From contig CATQJL010000305.1 in NCBI GenBank assembly GCA_958299035.1, forward strand, positions 63,646,127 through 63,710,126: a stretch of DNA of 64,000 nucleotides. Reading direction: 5' to 3'. The stretch's first letter is position 1, and each line of letters opens with the position of its first letter. The notes under the pieces are model-generated. The model worked only from the letters and a program-made list of their open reading frames with translations, was not told the DNA's origin and searched no databases. This document shows positions 10,882 through 23,190 of this stretch, one piece after another. The position numbers and the translations under genes are program-made. The stretch comes from Cylicocyclus nassatus. Taxonomy: Eukaryota > Nematoda > Chromadorea > Rhabditida > Strongylidae.

Positions 10882-11192
10882 CTACAAACATACGAGATAT
10901 ATCTCCTCAAAGTTGTGATCTAAAAGATTTGTGAACTAAATAAAGCTCAAGTTTCGATAGCAACGCAAAGATTCAAAAGTCAAGCATAATCAGCATATAC
11001 TTTATCATCATCCTATATTTTTTCAGAAACATCAGCATCAGTTTGGTCTACTTGTAAGTTACTTACTTGCAAGTAGTAAAAATACACCTCCTTTCGCTGC
11101 AATACTGCTTATCTTTCTTTCATCTAAAGAGCACTGAGGACACGCATTGACTTATCACTGCACATATCACTGTATATTAATTTATTCAGCGC

Positions 11193-11844
11193 ATACTTTT
11201 ACAAGCTGCCCTTCTTCTTGTGATCACATCATCCATTTGTGAAGCTGCCAGGAACTCTAAGCGATTGCGAGTCCAAAGAGTAACGGTGATTTTGAACTTT
11301 ACCTTTGAAAATCGTGCTCATAAAGGCAGCTCTAAGAAACCTTAGGCTGGTGACTCTGTCATTTTGAAACCAAAGTACAAGTTCAAGTCAAGCCAGAGGT
11401 ACAAGTGGTTGCTGTACGATAGATGGGTGCGCAAACTTGAAGGACATCCAATCTTTGACGAGTTCGTTGAGAGATGTGCAACGAACACGACGAAGCTTAG
11501 TTGTGGCCAATTCGTTTCAGCGGTAAAAATTCGTTTCTATTACATAACCAGCATACTTCACCGTCAACTTAAAGTTTCACTTTTACAGTATAAAAAATAT
11601 CGTATAAGAAAATATTACATAACTGAAGCCTCAGTGAACATGAGAGGATGGCTTAAGATCAAATCAGTGAAAATGACCGATAGCGGTTTATATACGACGT
11701 ACAACAGAGAAGTGATTCGTGAGCTATTTTATAGTTTTGAACTCCTCGAATTTGTGCGTAAATCGTGCGAATTTTTTAGGTCTGATAGTGGAAAAAGCTC
11801 CCAAAAAGCGACCTCGAAAGCAGAAAAAGTACCAGAGGCTCTGA
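11193..11844 (+). pseudogene. Ig-like secreted protein gene, start codon changed to ATA
   Basis: Four exons: 11193-11279, 11346-11522, 11589-11718, 11780-11844, with introns of 66, 66 and 61 bp and matching phases, giving about 152 residues. Exon 1 encodes a signal peptide (LLQAALLLVITSSIC). Exon 2 starts AGDSVILKP and ends in a C-x8-C pair (C in VERC and in LSC). Exon 3 carries the Ig-type D-x-G-x-Y motif (TDSGLYTT). Exon 4 adds a very basic tail (APKKRPRKQKK). Exon borders, the C-x8-C spacing and the D-x-G-x-Y motif match the intact gene at 34826-35450, so the two are paralogues. A spliced-leader-type acceptor (TTTATTCAG) sits 3 nt before codon 1, exactly as in the paralogue, but codon 1 is ATA and no other ATG occurs before exon 3. 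Either start loss, non-AUG initiation or a sequence error. Confidence 0.7.
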
Positions 11845-14800
11845 GGAAAGTCACTATATACGTTCAACACAATCTATCCTTCCTGTTTTTGCATGGAGAT
11901 TGAGTTGAAAAGGAGATACTTGATTAGTGTGGCCGTTTAGAGATTATATCGTTTATCGATTATCATTGTACACTTCAATCTTCCGACTTCGTGTAAAGCA
12001 AAGCATTAGGGTATTGTCTATTGAATGAACCGAAAGTTCGTTCCCACCATTGCAACCTCTTTCTGTTTGAATGGTTTTGCTTAGCAGTATTTCAACGGGA
12101 AAAGGAACTTTGTACTTTCTGAGAATTTCTCAACATTTTCTTGCTCCCGTAAATTGGTAAAAAAAATAGGTAAAAAAATAGGTAAAAAGTGAAGAAAAGA
12201 AGCAGAGTATCATTTTTGAGCAAGCTTGTAAAAAATTCAAAAGATTGAATAAATATCTAAAATAGTCACGGTTAGCGGTAAGCATAGATTTTTTTTTGAT
12301 TCTCTCTTTTTGACAGAGCAAAGTTCGTAGTGATCAAGTACCTCTGTGAGAAGCTATGGTTTTCAAAAACAATGCCAGAAAATCAAATTTGGCGTTTTGT
12401 AGCTTTTTCTTGAAAACTATGGCTTTTTATAAAGACGCTTGATCAGCACAAGCTTTGGCCGGAATGGAGCATTCAGAAAACTGTGCTAATAATTGCTTTC
12501 GATTTTATCCGTTGTTTTACGATTTTTTGCAAGCTTGCTTGGAATCTGTGTAAGACTACTTTTCTTCTCCTTCTTTTTTTTTGCAACTTGTGAGCAAAAA
12601 ATGACTGAAGTAACGTAGAAAACATACGTTTTTTCTGATAAACTTACTGCCAAGTAAAGTTTTACAAGTGGGAAGAAATTAAAACTATTAGAAATTGATG
12701 CAAAACAACTTTCGGTCCATTCTGATATTTGTATCGTAGATATGTCATTTCTATGACCGCATTCACTATCTTTTTCTCTTCTCTTATTGTTAGCGAATTA
12801 TGCATTTTTTCTGAAGATCATAGGTGGGAATGAAAATTGCGATCATAGCAACTTTTAAAGAATTCATCATTAACTTACCATAATTACCTACCATACCTTA
12901 ATTCACCACTCACCATTAACTCAATGTAAAAGCTTTTCTAAATGATGATTTGTTTCTGACTTTCTTGGCACCAATCAAATGAGCTCGGAGGAACATCTTC
13001 TAATTTATAGAGATGCCTAATTGCGGTAGTTTCATAGCAGCTTCACGAATTCTCTCATTATCGTTTGCGGTAGGGAACAACTTGCGGCAAAAATTAGCAC
13101 ACTGTGCAACCTATCATGATTAAACCGAGAAGATTGACTAGACACCTTAAACACTTAGATAGACTTTCTAGAATATAGAAACGAGCTACGTCTAATTAAG
13201 TTCAACAGCCTTTCTGAACTCAAGTCTACTGTGAAGCATTTATTGGTGATGCGACGCTAATGTCAGCTGCCTTAAGTGACCAAAGCGTCTGTTTTGCACA
13301 AATTATGACCGCTATTGTACATAATAACGCGATCCCGAAAAATGGAAACATTGGAGACAATCAGCCCTTCTGGAGACTAGAATGTGCTTGTCCTTATTTT
13401 CCATGCGTAACAGCTTTTGGCATATGTATATGAGATTGAGTGATGAAGGTCTGGCCAGACCGACTCTACAGATATGGTTTTGTTTGAAATTAGAATACTT
13501 GAAAATTTCCTTTGCACTGAATGGTCCGCTCACTTTATTGAAAGCCTTTTCAACTTCTACTATTTCTCCGTTGTATGCGCCTATGCGTAGGTCTCAAAAA
13601 CTGAGCGCGCTTTATTCCTTGAAGGCTAGCAACAAGGAAGAGAGAAGGGAACTAGCGTCTTGCCACACTCGGGATCATAAGGATGCCAGTTGCTATCCTG
13701 ATTTCAAACATATGTTGCAGAACTGAGTTACGTAAAGATTATGAAAAAATCATGTGAACTAAACGTTTGCTATCTTTAGAGTTACAAGAATGACAGTTTA
13801 CCGTAATTTGGTAAAAGTGAACAAGCTTTTTACACACTCGGTTATTTCATATGTTTTCATACCTTGTTCTCATTCTCCACGTCGCGTTTACGCGCCGAAG
13901 CTGGAGCCATGTGGTACTTGCTTTGCAAACGGTCATTTTTTCCATTTTTTAAAAGTGGAAATTATCAGAAAAGGCCTGCCTTATCTTGTGTTGCATAATT
14001 TTTCCGCTATATCTCGTAATGTGCTTTTTCTATTGTCCGTTCCGGAATCAGATTTGAAGTCATATCGTTGTATTTGCGCTGTAAACGAGTCAGTTGCTCA
14101 CGGTTTGGTGCAGAAAAGCTAGGATGTCGGATTTCTCGCCTTGAGCAGGTCGTGTGTAAGCATGCCATCCGTGTTAAAAACAGGTTTGTGGATGGTTAAG
14201 GGTGCTTTTTATAGAAACAATTACATACGATACCCCTATGTCTTTTCTTTCAAAACAACCTTCAGCTTACATTTGCCACTTTCATGCTTGGTCCTGAGCT
14301 CAGTACGTAAATTCGTTTCGGTCGCATTGCGAATATTTAGTTAAAAGCAAGGTGAGTGAACTTGACCAAAATTGATTATGACCAGAATTCCAATTAGGGA
14401 TCACTCGCATTAACAGCAAGCGGTAACACTTTCTTTTGTCAATTGCCTGATGCGTTGTCAATTTGGCACAAAAGCATGTATCTGATTGTAAGAATAACCT
14501 TTTTATATCATATGCCGACGCCTTCGACGGCAATTTATAATATGGAAAACTTTTTAAAATATACGTTAAGATTACCCGTTGCCGGCGAATTTTCAGTCAT
14601 TCACTCGGTAACCTCTGCTCGTACCTCTCCGTAACAGGAAATCACAAATCCGCTAAAGTCAATGAAAATGTTGAGCGAACTGAGTTTTATGGAAGGCACT
14701 CATAGGGTTCACGGAAGCAAACGATTTATTGGTCCATTTACCAATTAACGATGTGCAATCCAATGTGCAAACAGTATGGAAAGGGTCTTGAAAGAATTAA

Positions 14801-15189
14801 GTAATGCTTACGATAACTGATGTAGTTCATACCCTTCAACTCCATTACATTCTTCAATTTTGACATTTACACTGGCACTCCTAATAATTTCAACCTTCCA
14901 CCTAAAAATGGCGTACTCAAATCTTACAATTAGCAAGGAAAATCACCGACAGGCTTCATTCTGTGACTTGTTCTAATGCATAAGATGGCTTCAAATAAAG
15001 CATCAGCTAAAGCCCTTTAACTTGTGAGTGACTTTTTGCGCAAAATGAATTCACTACAGGGCGAGTTTTTTCCTTGAATTAAGAGTTAGAAGCAACTCTG
15101 ATGAAAGCAGGAAAGTTGCCGTGTTGTTCAAAAGCATGTGGCACGTTAATTATTATAGCGCTTTTGAGTAAATGATCTGATGTTTTAGA
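11845..15189. other. Long stretch without a supported gene
   Basis: AT-rich with short A/T and GGTAAAAAAAT-like repeats near 12155-12190. ORFs at 13382-13726 and 13790-14122 (about 110 residues) have neither splice context nor family resemblance. No inverted-repeat element with clear ends. Confidence 0.4.
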
Positions 15190-15770
15190 TTTGCAGCGAT
15201 AAACGTTTTCTGTACATTACAATCAGGGTCAAGCGTGGGGACGGCACGCCACACCGGGGGGGGGGGGGTCGTATTGAGGAGTCAAAAGGGGAGGGGGTCG
15301 TAGTTGGGTAATCTGATAATAATGATAACATGATATTTGTATTATACCCAATTAGCATGTCAATTAACCCTTGTAGACAAAGTGTGAGCGAATTCTGAAG
15401 ATTCAAGATGCTAGGTTACCTAAATGAAGTGGTCAAATTCCAACATGGTTAACTTTGTTTCAAAGGTGAATTAGCTATCCGTTTTTGCACTGAAGACAAA
15501 GCACTACTTTTTCTTTGTCCAACTCAGGAATCCCGCTTCAGAAGACCTGCAAACTGTGGAATTAGAAGCCAACCAAAATCTCGTTTTCCCCATTTTTCGA
15601 ATTTGATCGCTGTGCTTTCACCAAATATTACTCAGAGCTAAGAAGACGAATCAGGTTCCAAACAGTCCTATGGAATCTACAAGGTTTAGGCTATCGATTC
15701 ATATAAATACTGTCCGCTAAAAATGTTTTTTTGATATAGTTAATGGGGTGCGGCACACCCCCTTAACTTG
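15190..15770. repeat. Single-arm copy of foldback family B
   Basis: 15400-15770 aligns in direct orientation to 6785-7060 and its extension (for example CTCAGAGCTAAGAAGACGA at about 15633 matches, inverted, the word at about 7465). The outer part includes a G10 tract near 15258 and AGGGTCAAGCGTGGGGACGG, the reverse of the family's CTTGACCCT end. The GATATAGTTAATGGGGTG word at about 15733 corresponds to the central palindrome. Confidence 0.55.
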
Positions 15771-16210
15771 CCTTCAAAATCCAAAAAGCGCTCCATTGCT
15801 GGTATGAGTATTGAGCACATAGCTTCATCTTGCTACACTGGAAATTTGGAGCCGAACGCCCCACCCATAAGAAAATTTGGCCCTTTCAATATGCCCATTC
15901 AGATCAAAATCAGCCGTCAAATTACGTGTGATTGTAAAGTGCAGTCACAGAAAATTGAGCGTACAGCTCTCAGAAATCTGAAAACTCTCTAGAAAAAGCT
16001 GGTGTCCTGGTGTCCTCCAGAATGCCACACTTTGAGGTCCAGAGGTTAGGAGGAGGAAGAAGGGGTCGTTTGAGGGCTTTCATGGGGGGGGGGGGGGGTT
16101 GTTCTCGAAAGACTTGTGCCTGACCTCTTTCTCAACTCTGATTACAATGACGAAGGACCTGCCAGTTTATTCGTTATGATTAGGGATGGATCGCACAATG
16201 ACTTTAACTC
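15771..16210. other. No gene; G15 tract
   Basis: Includes a G-run near 16084-16098 flanked by TTGTGCCTGACCTCT-like sequence reminiscent of family B ends. A 74-residue ORF (15768-15992) has no support. Confidence 0.4.
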
Positions 16211-16677
16211 ACAAGGGGAAAGAAGGTTGGTCAAAGTGGCCTTGTGAAATGAAGTGTATACTGCCTTGTAAAGCTTGGAGCGCTGATTCCAAATCTACCT
16301 TTGCTATCTGCTGCGGGCTTCTGGGCGACGAGTTATGAAGGTTTTGTGAGTAAAAATCTGAATGCAAGAGTAGGCTAAAATCAGTCGTAACATTTTCTTA
16401 TAGGGCTTAATTGGTAGTCGGGTCACTTGGTGCAACAAATATTCTTGATTCAAATATGCCAATTCGCTGGTGCCTCATTTGAACATCGGGAAAAGGTTAC
16501 GATTGATTTTACCCTATTTTTGCATTCAGATTTTTACTCACAAAAACCTTCATAATTCGTCGCCCAGAAAGCTCGCAGCAGAGCAAAGGTAGATTTGGAA
16601 TCAGCGTTCCAAGCTCTACAAGGCGGCATACACTTCATTTCAAAAGGCCACTTCGACCAACCTTCTTTCCCTTGTCA
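16211..16677. mobile_element. Foldback element with GCTGATTCCAAAT arms
   Basis: Arms about 16211-16397 and 16496-16677 are imperfect reverse complements; matched blocks include GCTGATTCCAAATCTACCTT, GGGCGACGA and TTTTTACTCACAAAA. The loop (about 100 bp) is unique. No ORF. The GCTGATTCCAAAT word recurs in the hairpin at 59654-59690. Confidence 0.65.
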
Positions 16678-18557
16678 GAAACAAAATTTTTGACACAGCA
16701 GAAGCAGCTCCTCAAATCATGTGCACCAACCATAAAGAGATCCCCAATTCTTGCTTGATTTTTCTGAAACAATTGTATTTCGCACTTTCTGCATTTTCAA
16801 ATGGCTGCATCTTGGGGTAAGCAGTCCCCTAAACCAGTAGAAAAAAGTGGAAGGGTTGGTCCCAACAAAATTTTAGTGGAATAATTTCTTGTTCCATTAA
16901 TGTCCATTATTTTCAGGCTGGGATCTTTCTTTGCCAATTTATGTTTCTGAGCAAGCTAGTTATATACCCATTCGCTCAAGCTAGTGGATGATCCCAAACT
17001 TGGTATAATCACAGCTAATGAGCTTTCAGAGCAAATGTATGGTTCGCATTGATCGTCTCATTTATGTGTGAGAACGACAGCTATCGAGTAATAATTTCTG
17101 TAGAGTAAAGTCATGAATTTGAGATTTGAAGATGGTTCTATGAAACGAAATGAAGGCCAAAACTTTTCAGCCTGACGAGACCACAGAGTTGTGCCCCCTT
17201 TTCAAGAAGGGTTTGTGGCTAGGATGCCGAGAGAATCGAGTCACAGCGATGCTTACGAACGTTTTAGAATGTAACCAACGTCACTTGCTTGCAATCATTT
17301 CTCTCCTAAGGAAAATCTTATGATTGGTGCATGGCACCTTATTCAGTACAAGAGATTCCCCAAACAAACGCTAAAATAGAATAATAATGGCAGCCAAATA
17401 ATCAAATGAGCGATACCGGCCACGGAGCTACGAGCTGGGATAATGGCTACGGTCCATCCATACTATAGCATTGAAAGAAAAGTGGTAAATTTTGCACAAC
17501 TAAGATATGGTACAAAGTCGATCGCAAACTGTCTGAGAGCCATCTTACCGCAGGACCCCACATCCGTAAGCTTTATGCTTAGTTAGACTGATTGAAGTTA
17601 TGTTCTTGAGTAGTGACCATCTTTTCAAGCCTAATTGTGAAAAGCCGCGCAACAGATCGGAGTGGAGAAAAAAGACGTTGTTGACTGTATTATTAGAAAA
17701 AAAAGAGTATTACCTATTGTATCACTTCATGTTCAACGTTGTAGCTTTAAATTTCAGTTAACAGGAGCAAGTGCTATAGGAAAGTAATGGGTGACTAATT
17801 TTAGGACTGGATATTGAGTGCATTTGGTCCTGATTTTGTGATATCTGAGACAGAACAGCCATACCTTCAATAGCCTAGAGACAGGGCGCCAAAAGTGAAG
17901 GTTGTTTGAACATCTGACGTCATAAATAGTGAAGGTTGTTTGAAGAAAATCAGAGAAGAGAAAATGACGTAAAACAGATATAAAAAGCAAAAGAAACCCC
18001 TGCAAACCGGATAAAAACGCTGCAATAAGGATTGAAATCTTTCATTTGGCGGCTTTTCAGAGTGCAAGTTTTCGCTCCAGGACCAGCAATTCGCAACACA
18101 GGGTTTTGATTTTTGATGCGTCCTTCAAATTTTTACCCCCCGCATTGACGTTTCTGTTTCCTGGGACGTTGTCTGGATTGTTGCGCTTATTGTTCTGAGC
18201 AACAATCGCCCAAGTTGAAAGAAATCGATGCGAAAGAACTGAAACAGAACAAGGTAAAGAAAAACGCACTTTTTACAATTTTTCGCCAAAAATTCCACCA
18301 TAATCGAAAAGGTAAGGGTTGGGTGGTTGTTTGCATTATAAACAGAAGCAAAATTTATAGAATGCACGAAAAAACCGCGTGAAAAGAGTTAAACTAAGAG
18401 AAAAACAAGAGATTTTCGAAAACAAGGTTTTTGCCGGATCTCTCGATCAAATCAAAAAAGTGGTTCTGGGACATTGTCAGCGTGAAAATAGAGATCAAGA
18501 GCTTCAAAAAGATATATAGCTTGCAAAGTTTGGGTTCGAAACAGCGAATAAAAGGGT
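16678..18557. other. No gene recognised
   Basis: AT-rich. ORFs at 17754-18367 on the minus strand overlap each other and show no family signal. Confidence 0.4.
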
Positions 18558-18672
18558 ACCAGAGCCAAATGCCCCGCGCCCCGCGTTTGGGGTAGCGAGG
18601 TAGCGCGCACCGCGCGGAGACGCAGACGAGCAGCGGAGATAGACCAAAGCCGATGGTGCATTTGGCTCTGGT
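18558..18672. mobile_element. 115-bp GC-rich MITE
   Basis: Perfect 15-bp terminal inverted repeats: ACCAGAGCCAAATGC at 18558 and GCATTTGGCTCTGGT ending 18672. The interior is strongly GC/CG-rich against an AT-rich background. Similar in style to the 123-bp MITE at 29118-29240, whose ends share GAGCCAGAG-type sequence (complement of CTCTGGCTC). Confidence 0.7.
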
Positions 18673-18976
18673 CGTAGATCTCCGTGAGTCTCAACGAAAC
18701 CCTGCAACATTATATATCATTCTGATCGTCATGACACGGCGAGGAGAACTGACAACGTCACAAGCTTTGGAAATCACTCATTAACGAGATAGACCAGCGT
18801 ATTCGTACGCGATTCTGTGCGCAAGAATTAAGCGCAGTTTCTCGTTTTTATCTAACTTCAATAGCTTTCCTAAATTTCTGAAACTCTATTTTGGTCGAAT
18901 GAGAGGTTAACTGAGAAATTTTGTCCTGAATTCGGGCGAAAATTCCACACAAAACTTCTTTTTAACGTAAAAAAGG

Positions 18977-19213
18977 CTATAAAAACGCAAATTCTCGGAT
19001 TCGCTGAAATAAGCTAGGAATATCATTCTCTATATTTGCTTCATTAACATACGTTCCGATGTAGTCAGGATAATAACATCCAGGGCGAAGCCCCGGATGA
19101 CTTCTGTTTTTTTTTTCAGGTAAAAGTTGTGTCCCTTCATAGCCCTCAAAGTGAAGGTTACCAGAGTACGTGGCTCTATGTATCAAGGGTATGAGAACAG
19201 TGTTTCTTTTCAC
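18977..19213 (-). CDS. Coding-like exon, possibly beta/gamma-crystallin-like (weak)
   Basis: A minus-strand open frame contains the phrase ATYSGNLHFEGYEGTQLL, then LRPGCYYPDYIGTYV and a closing IENDIPSLFQRIREFAFL. The Y-x-x-x-x-F-x-G rhythm and the later Y-x-G resemble beta/gamma-crystallin Greek-key motifs, but this is a visual impression only. The end (stop at 18977-18979) could be a real C terminus. No convincing acceptor was found that joins it in phase to the exon-like segment at 23411-23590. It may be an isolated fragment. Confidence 0.25.
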   Translation of the reverse strand: MKRNTVLIPLIHRATYSGNLHFEGYEGTQLLPEKKNRSHPGLRPGCYYPDYIGTYVNEANIENDIPSLFQRIREFAFL

Positions 19214-19788
19214 GTTATGCTATACATCTACTATTATTCCTGTCACCTTAGAGTAATTTGCGTTATATTGCTCCAAGAGGATTAAAAACACCTTCCACTG
19301 CTTAGAAGAATACTACAAGCCATTTGACTTACCGTTCAATAAAGTAGTCTAGGTTTGCCCATCTCTTAATTAAATGCTTTCATTTATGGAACAGTAAACC
19401 TTGACTATAATCTTTTATCGTACATCGAGAAGATGCTTTTTTTTAAATTTACTCCTCAACTGCAAATTTGAATGTGCCTGATATTGAATGTGATTTCAAA
19501 TGTTACATTCTTGGACATTTACTGTCCACAGTGAAATGAGATATGGCAAAATGCCACATGATCAATATGGCAAGGTGCCACATGTAGGTAAGCCACTCGC
19601 ATAGACTGTTCATCAAATCCACAATTTGTCTACTACAGGGTCAAGTCACGACTGTTACAATTATACCATGCCACCTCTCTATTCAATTGCAAACTATTTG
19701 ACAATAAGAGGGTTTCGCGCGTTCTCGTCTTGAAACGTGGGATCTTTGACTGTGATGATGTTCTGTTTCTTATGCCGCATAGCTTGGT
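19214..19788. other. No gene recognised
   Basis: AT-rich. A short direct repeat (ATATGGCAAAATGCCACATG / ATATGGCAAGGTGCCACATG) sits at about 19543-19587. Nothing else. Confidence 0.45.
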
Positions 19789-20225
19789 ATGGTAGAACTT
19801 TATTGACCTAACATTTCGGACAACTCGTCTTCGACGGAGGTTTGTTGCTACTGTGCCACCAACCAAACATCTCTTCTGAGTCTGCTTCGCTTGACGTTTT
19901 CTCAGGCGCGACGTACTAGGCACATCGAACAAGGACAAACAAACCATCATTTCAGTAATCCGCGCTAAATCAATGTAACGGACATCACTGCAGTATCCAG
20001 CGAATCCTTCTACTATAAGTAGTCTGACTGTTTCCACGATGGACTGGAGGTTCGTTCGGCCTTGTTCGACGTGCCCAGTACGTTGCCTCTGAGAGAACGT
20101 CAAGCGAAGCAGACTCAGAAGAGCTGTTTGGTGGCACAGTGACAAAGATACGTGAACTAAAATCTTTTTGGACCCACGAAGACGAGTTGCTCTAAACGTT
20201 AGATCAATAAAGTTCCACCGAATCA
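19789..20225. mobile_element. Foldback made of two PLE-type pseudo-LTR ends
   Basis: Arms 19789-19935 and 20068-20225 are reverse complements at about 80-85% by eye (shared CTGAGTCTGCTTCGCTTGACG and the AACTTTATTGA block). Read outward, each arm ends with GAAGACGAG..., a GAAAT/TAAAC box, GTTAG and CAATAAAGTTC. This is the same order as the hammerhead-like 3' region of the PLE at 27073-27130. A 201-residue minus-strand ORF spans the whole foldback and is not a gene. Confidence 0.55.
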
Positions 20226-20296
20226 ACCTGTGCTGCATAAGAAACCATCAACTACCTCACAGTAGGCCAAAATGATTTAGAACAATATGTCGTCAA

Positions 20297-20451
20297 TTCG
20301 TTGATCGCACGGACTGCTTAAACCCTCCTGACCACGCGAGGCGCGGCTGAATTGTCGCGAGAGCACCGCTCGTACAATGGCGAATTTGCAGTGGGCCAAG
20401 CGTTTTACCTCGCGTGCTTTGCAGTGATGTCCAGTCCGTGCGGTCAACGAA
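20297..20451. mobile_element. 155-bp MITE
   Basis: Left end TTCGTTGATCGCACGGACT (20297-20315) and right end AGTCCGTGCGGTCAACGAA (20433-20451) are inverted repeats with one mismatch in 19. The interior is CG-rich and without an ORF of its own; small ORFs on both strands mirror the repeats. Confidence 0.7.
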
Positions 20452-22952
20452 CAACTATATACACATGTCAACGTTATGGTTGTGCATTCAATGTATCTTT
20501 GACCAGCCTTGAGTCAAGGAGGATAAGAGATATAAAAAGGAAAGGAGAGTTTTAAGTGCCAACACAGTTCCTTGCTTCGAAGCGCCTCTAAAGCAGGTTA
20601 TTTTTAGAGTTAGAACTGAGTGCAGCAAGGCCCTAACAAAAAAAGAATTTAAGGCATCAAGCAACAAGACAAATCCTGTTATGATATATTCCGCAACCAA
20701 AACTTGAGTGTCTGTTGGTCTTGATTCTTTTGTCTAAGTGTTCAAAATGGACTTTTCAAATCGATCCGAACTTGAATACGCACATACAATATCGTCTCAT
20801 AGCTTGCTGAGAGAGGCAGAGAATGCATTCGATGATGCTGTCGAATTTGTTCAAATTCCACCCTATAGCACTGCTTTCTTAACTTTCTTGCTATCAAACT
20901 CATCCGTTTGAGCTCTCTATCTTCAACTCTGCACCTCTGAGTAGATAATACATTGTTAAGGGTTCTAGGCTACCTTCCCAGAAAATCATCTGAATGATTA
21001 CGGAAGGAACACACGTGCATTCTAATGTTCATCTGCCAACAACACCACTAGTAATTGTATCCTTTTACGAATACTCTCCTCCTCAAGCGCAAGGCAACCA
21101 CTTGCGCATTAGTCTTTGAGAACGCCGAGCGCAAAAGGAGCCGGAACATATGGCAAGAAGCCAGAAGCTTCCGCTACATTGGCAGAGAGTGGCTTTTCTT
21201 GCAAAGGAAGTTTGACCTGTGCTTATCCGCTATGTTAAATAAGGAAATTCACATGGAAGAGCGCGAAAGCGGTGGAAATATGCTTCTCCGGGAAAACTTC
21301 TAAGTTACACGCGGACGAAAGAAGGCAAGGTCCCGTGCAAAGTTAAAGGATCAAATTCAAAATAAGTTCATTGGAGCTTTTTAGGCCCTGCTGCTAAAAG
21401 CCTCTTTCTTTTTTACATTTATCCTTCGTAAATTATTCTAATTTTCGTTCCACTCCAATTGCTCTGCACACGTATAGTTTAATTATTCTAAGTTTGAAAC
21501 TATTCAGTAACGCGGCAAAAGTAAAATGATCGGACAACAGGGAGAACACTAAAGATGGGTTTTACTAAGATTTGATGCACTTACTCTCTCCATTCACTAA
21601 ACTGTGCAAGTTGTTTATACTTCTTAGTTTCTTACTGTACTCTCTTGTTCTTATCATCGTCATAATCTCCGGGATATGTCAGTAACAGCAATGTGTTTTA
21701 GTTTTTTGTGCGGAAGGATCGATTAGCTCTATTAATTGATCAGAGCAATTTTGGAAGTTTTTTGTTTCATTTTGCATTCAGTTCGTTTCTTATCTCACTG
21801 TTTTAATAAACAGTTGTACCAGCTAACATTTCTTATGCATCTACTGTATTTGCTGCAGAGGTGCGATAGGTGGAGCCGGGAGGTGGAGCAATCATTGAAC
21901 CTCCCACATATTATATATCATCTGAAAGCTCTTGATGAGGAGAATCTAACCTATGAAGTCGCAACACTTAGCTAAATTGAATTGTTAGTGAGAAGAATTT
22001 TGAAGAGCTTGTCAAGGAAAATTTCTATATCACTTATGGATTAGTAGCAAAATGTTTAGCAAGAGATTTGATATGTTTCTTGATATATAAACGTCCTACA
22101 CTTGGTATCGTTTGCTCGCTTTTGCTGGAGTAGGGGAGGGGGGGGGGATTTGCGGACTGCCGCCGGCCGGGGTCTTAGCGCTGGGGCAGAATCGAGAGCC
22201 GCCACCAGGTGATAATTTTCTGCCGTGATACGCGGACAAGGTAAGTTTTCGTTTTCGCTGTTTTTTTTCTTACAGATTCGATGGTGACCGTCTGAGGTGT
22301 TTTCAAAACACTTACTCCTATTGTTGTTGATTTTTACATACTCTCAAGTTTGTTTCGTTTACGAGTATGTTGTGTGTTTTTGTCATGACCCATCGAATTC
22401 GTTATTTTTCCTCGTTTACTATAACATGTCTCATACATTGATTTAGTATGAGCGCAATTAGTACGTTCCCCAGGGCGAGCAGTCCTGGTGCATGTTGGAA
22501 TTTAACGTGTTTACTTTGGTCGTTCTGCTTTGTTGCATGACGTTGCACTCTGGCACATAGCCGTACATGCGGTTACTCATCACTTACTGTTCTTATATGT
22601 GAGTAAGAAAGCGGTGTGGCGGCTGAAAAGCAGCATTGCATTTGCAATAAAGACGGGAGAATGCGATGCATCCCCTTCACAGCTATCAGGTGTATAGAAT
22701 GGGGAACTTTATGGGTAAGTCAAATACTCGATTAATTTGTCTCTTTGTCATTAATAAGTCTTTACACTTATTTTTTTCTTATGCACAGTACACACTTGTT
22801 TCCAACACTTTTATTTCTACTGTAGGATGATTTGTGTTGTTAATGACTTCAGTTAATGTATTAGGAAAGGATAGGTTAGTCCTTCGGTAATGAGATCTAA
22901 ACTTAAGTAGGGTAAAGGCTGCAATTAACTAAACGACAGATCGTGATAGTAA
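20452..22952. other. No gene recognised; small GC-rich island
   Basis: AT-rich. At 22136-22230 a GC-rich patch with a G-run contrasts with its surroundings. ORFs at 21055-21303 and 21736-21975 have no splice or family support. Confidence 0.4.
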
Positions 22953-23190
22953 TCAGTCAGTATACAAACACAAGTCCAAGTCGCTTTTGTCAGAAAACTC
23001 GTCATCAGACGATGGTTTCTCAAACGGCTTCCTCGGATCTTCCAAAGCATTAATCTCGTTATTATCAAGATCGTGAATGATATTCTCTCTCTGGCCGCGT
23101 TTTCCTCTTAAGTCGCATGCTCGACCCATCTCGCGCAAAGGCTCCGTGATATATGGGCCAACTAGTCTCCTTGATTTCGATCTGAGAAAG
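22953..23190 (-). CDS. Unassigned coding-like terminal exon (acidic tail)
   Basis: On the minus strand, after a possible acceptor (CTTTCTCAG, about 23182-23190), an open frame encodes SKSRRLVGPYITEPLREMGR, then a charged stretch and an acidic end (SSDDEFSDKSDLDL) before a stop at 22953-22955. The polar composition and absence of stops suggest a real C-terminal exon. No upstream exon in a matching phase was identified. I do not recognise a family. Confidence 0.25.

Noticed and set aside
19633..20238. 201-residue minus-strand ORF
   Set aside because: It spans both arms and loop of a foldback, is Arg/Leu-rich with no domain, and its two halves are related by the inverted repeat.
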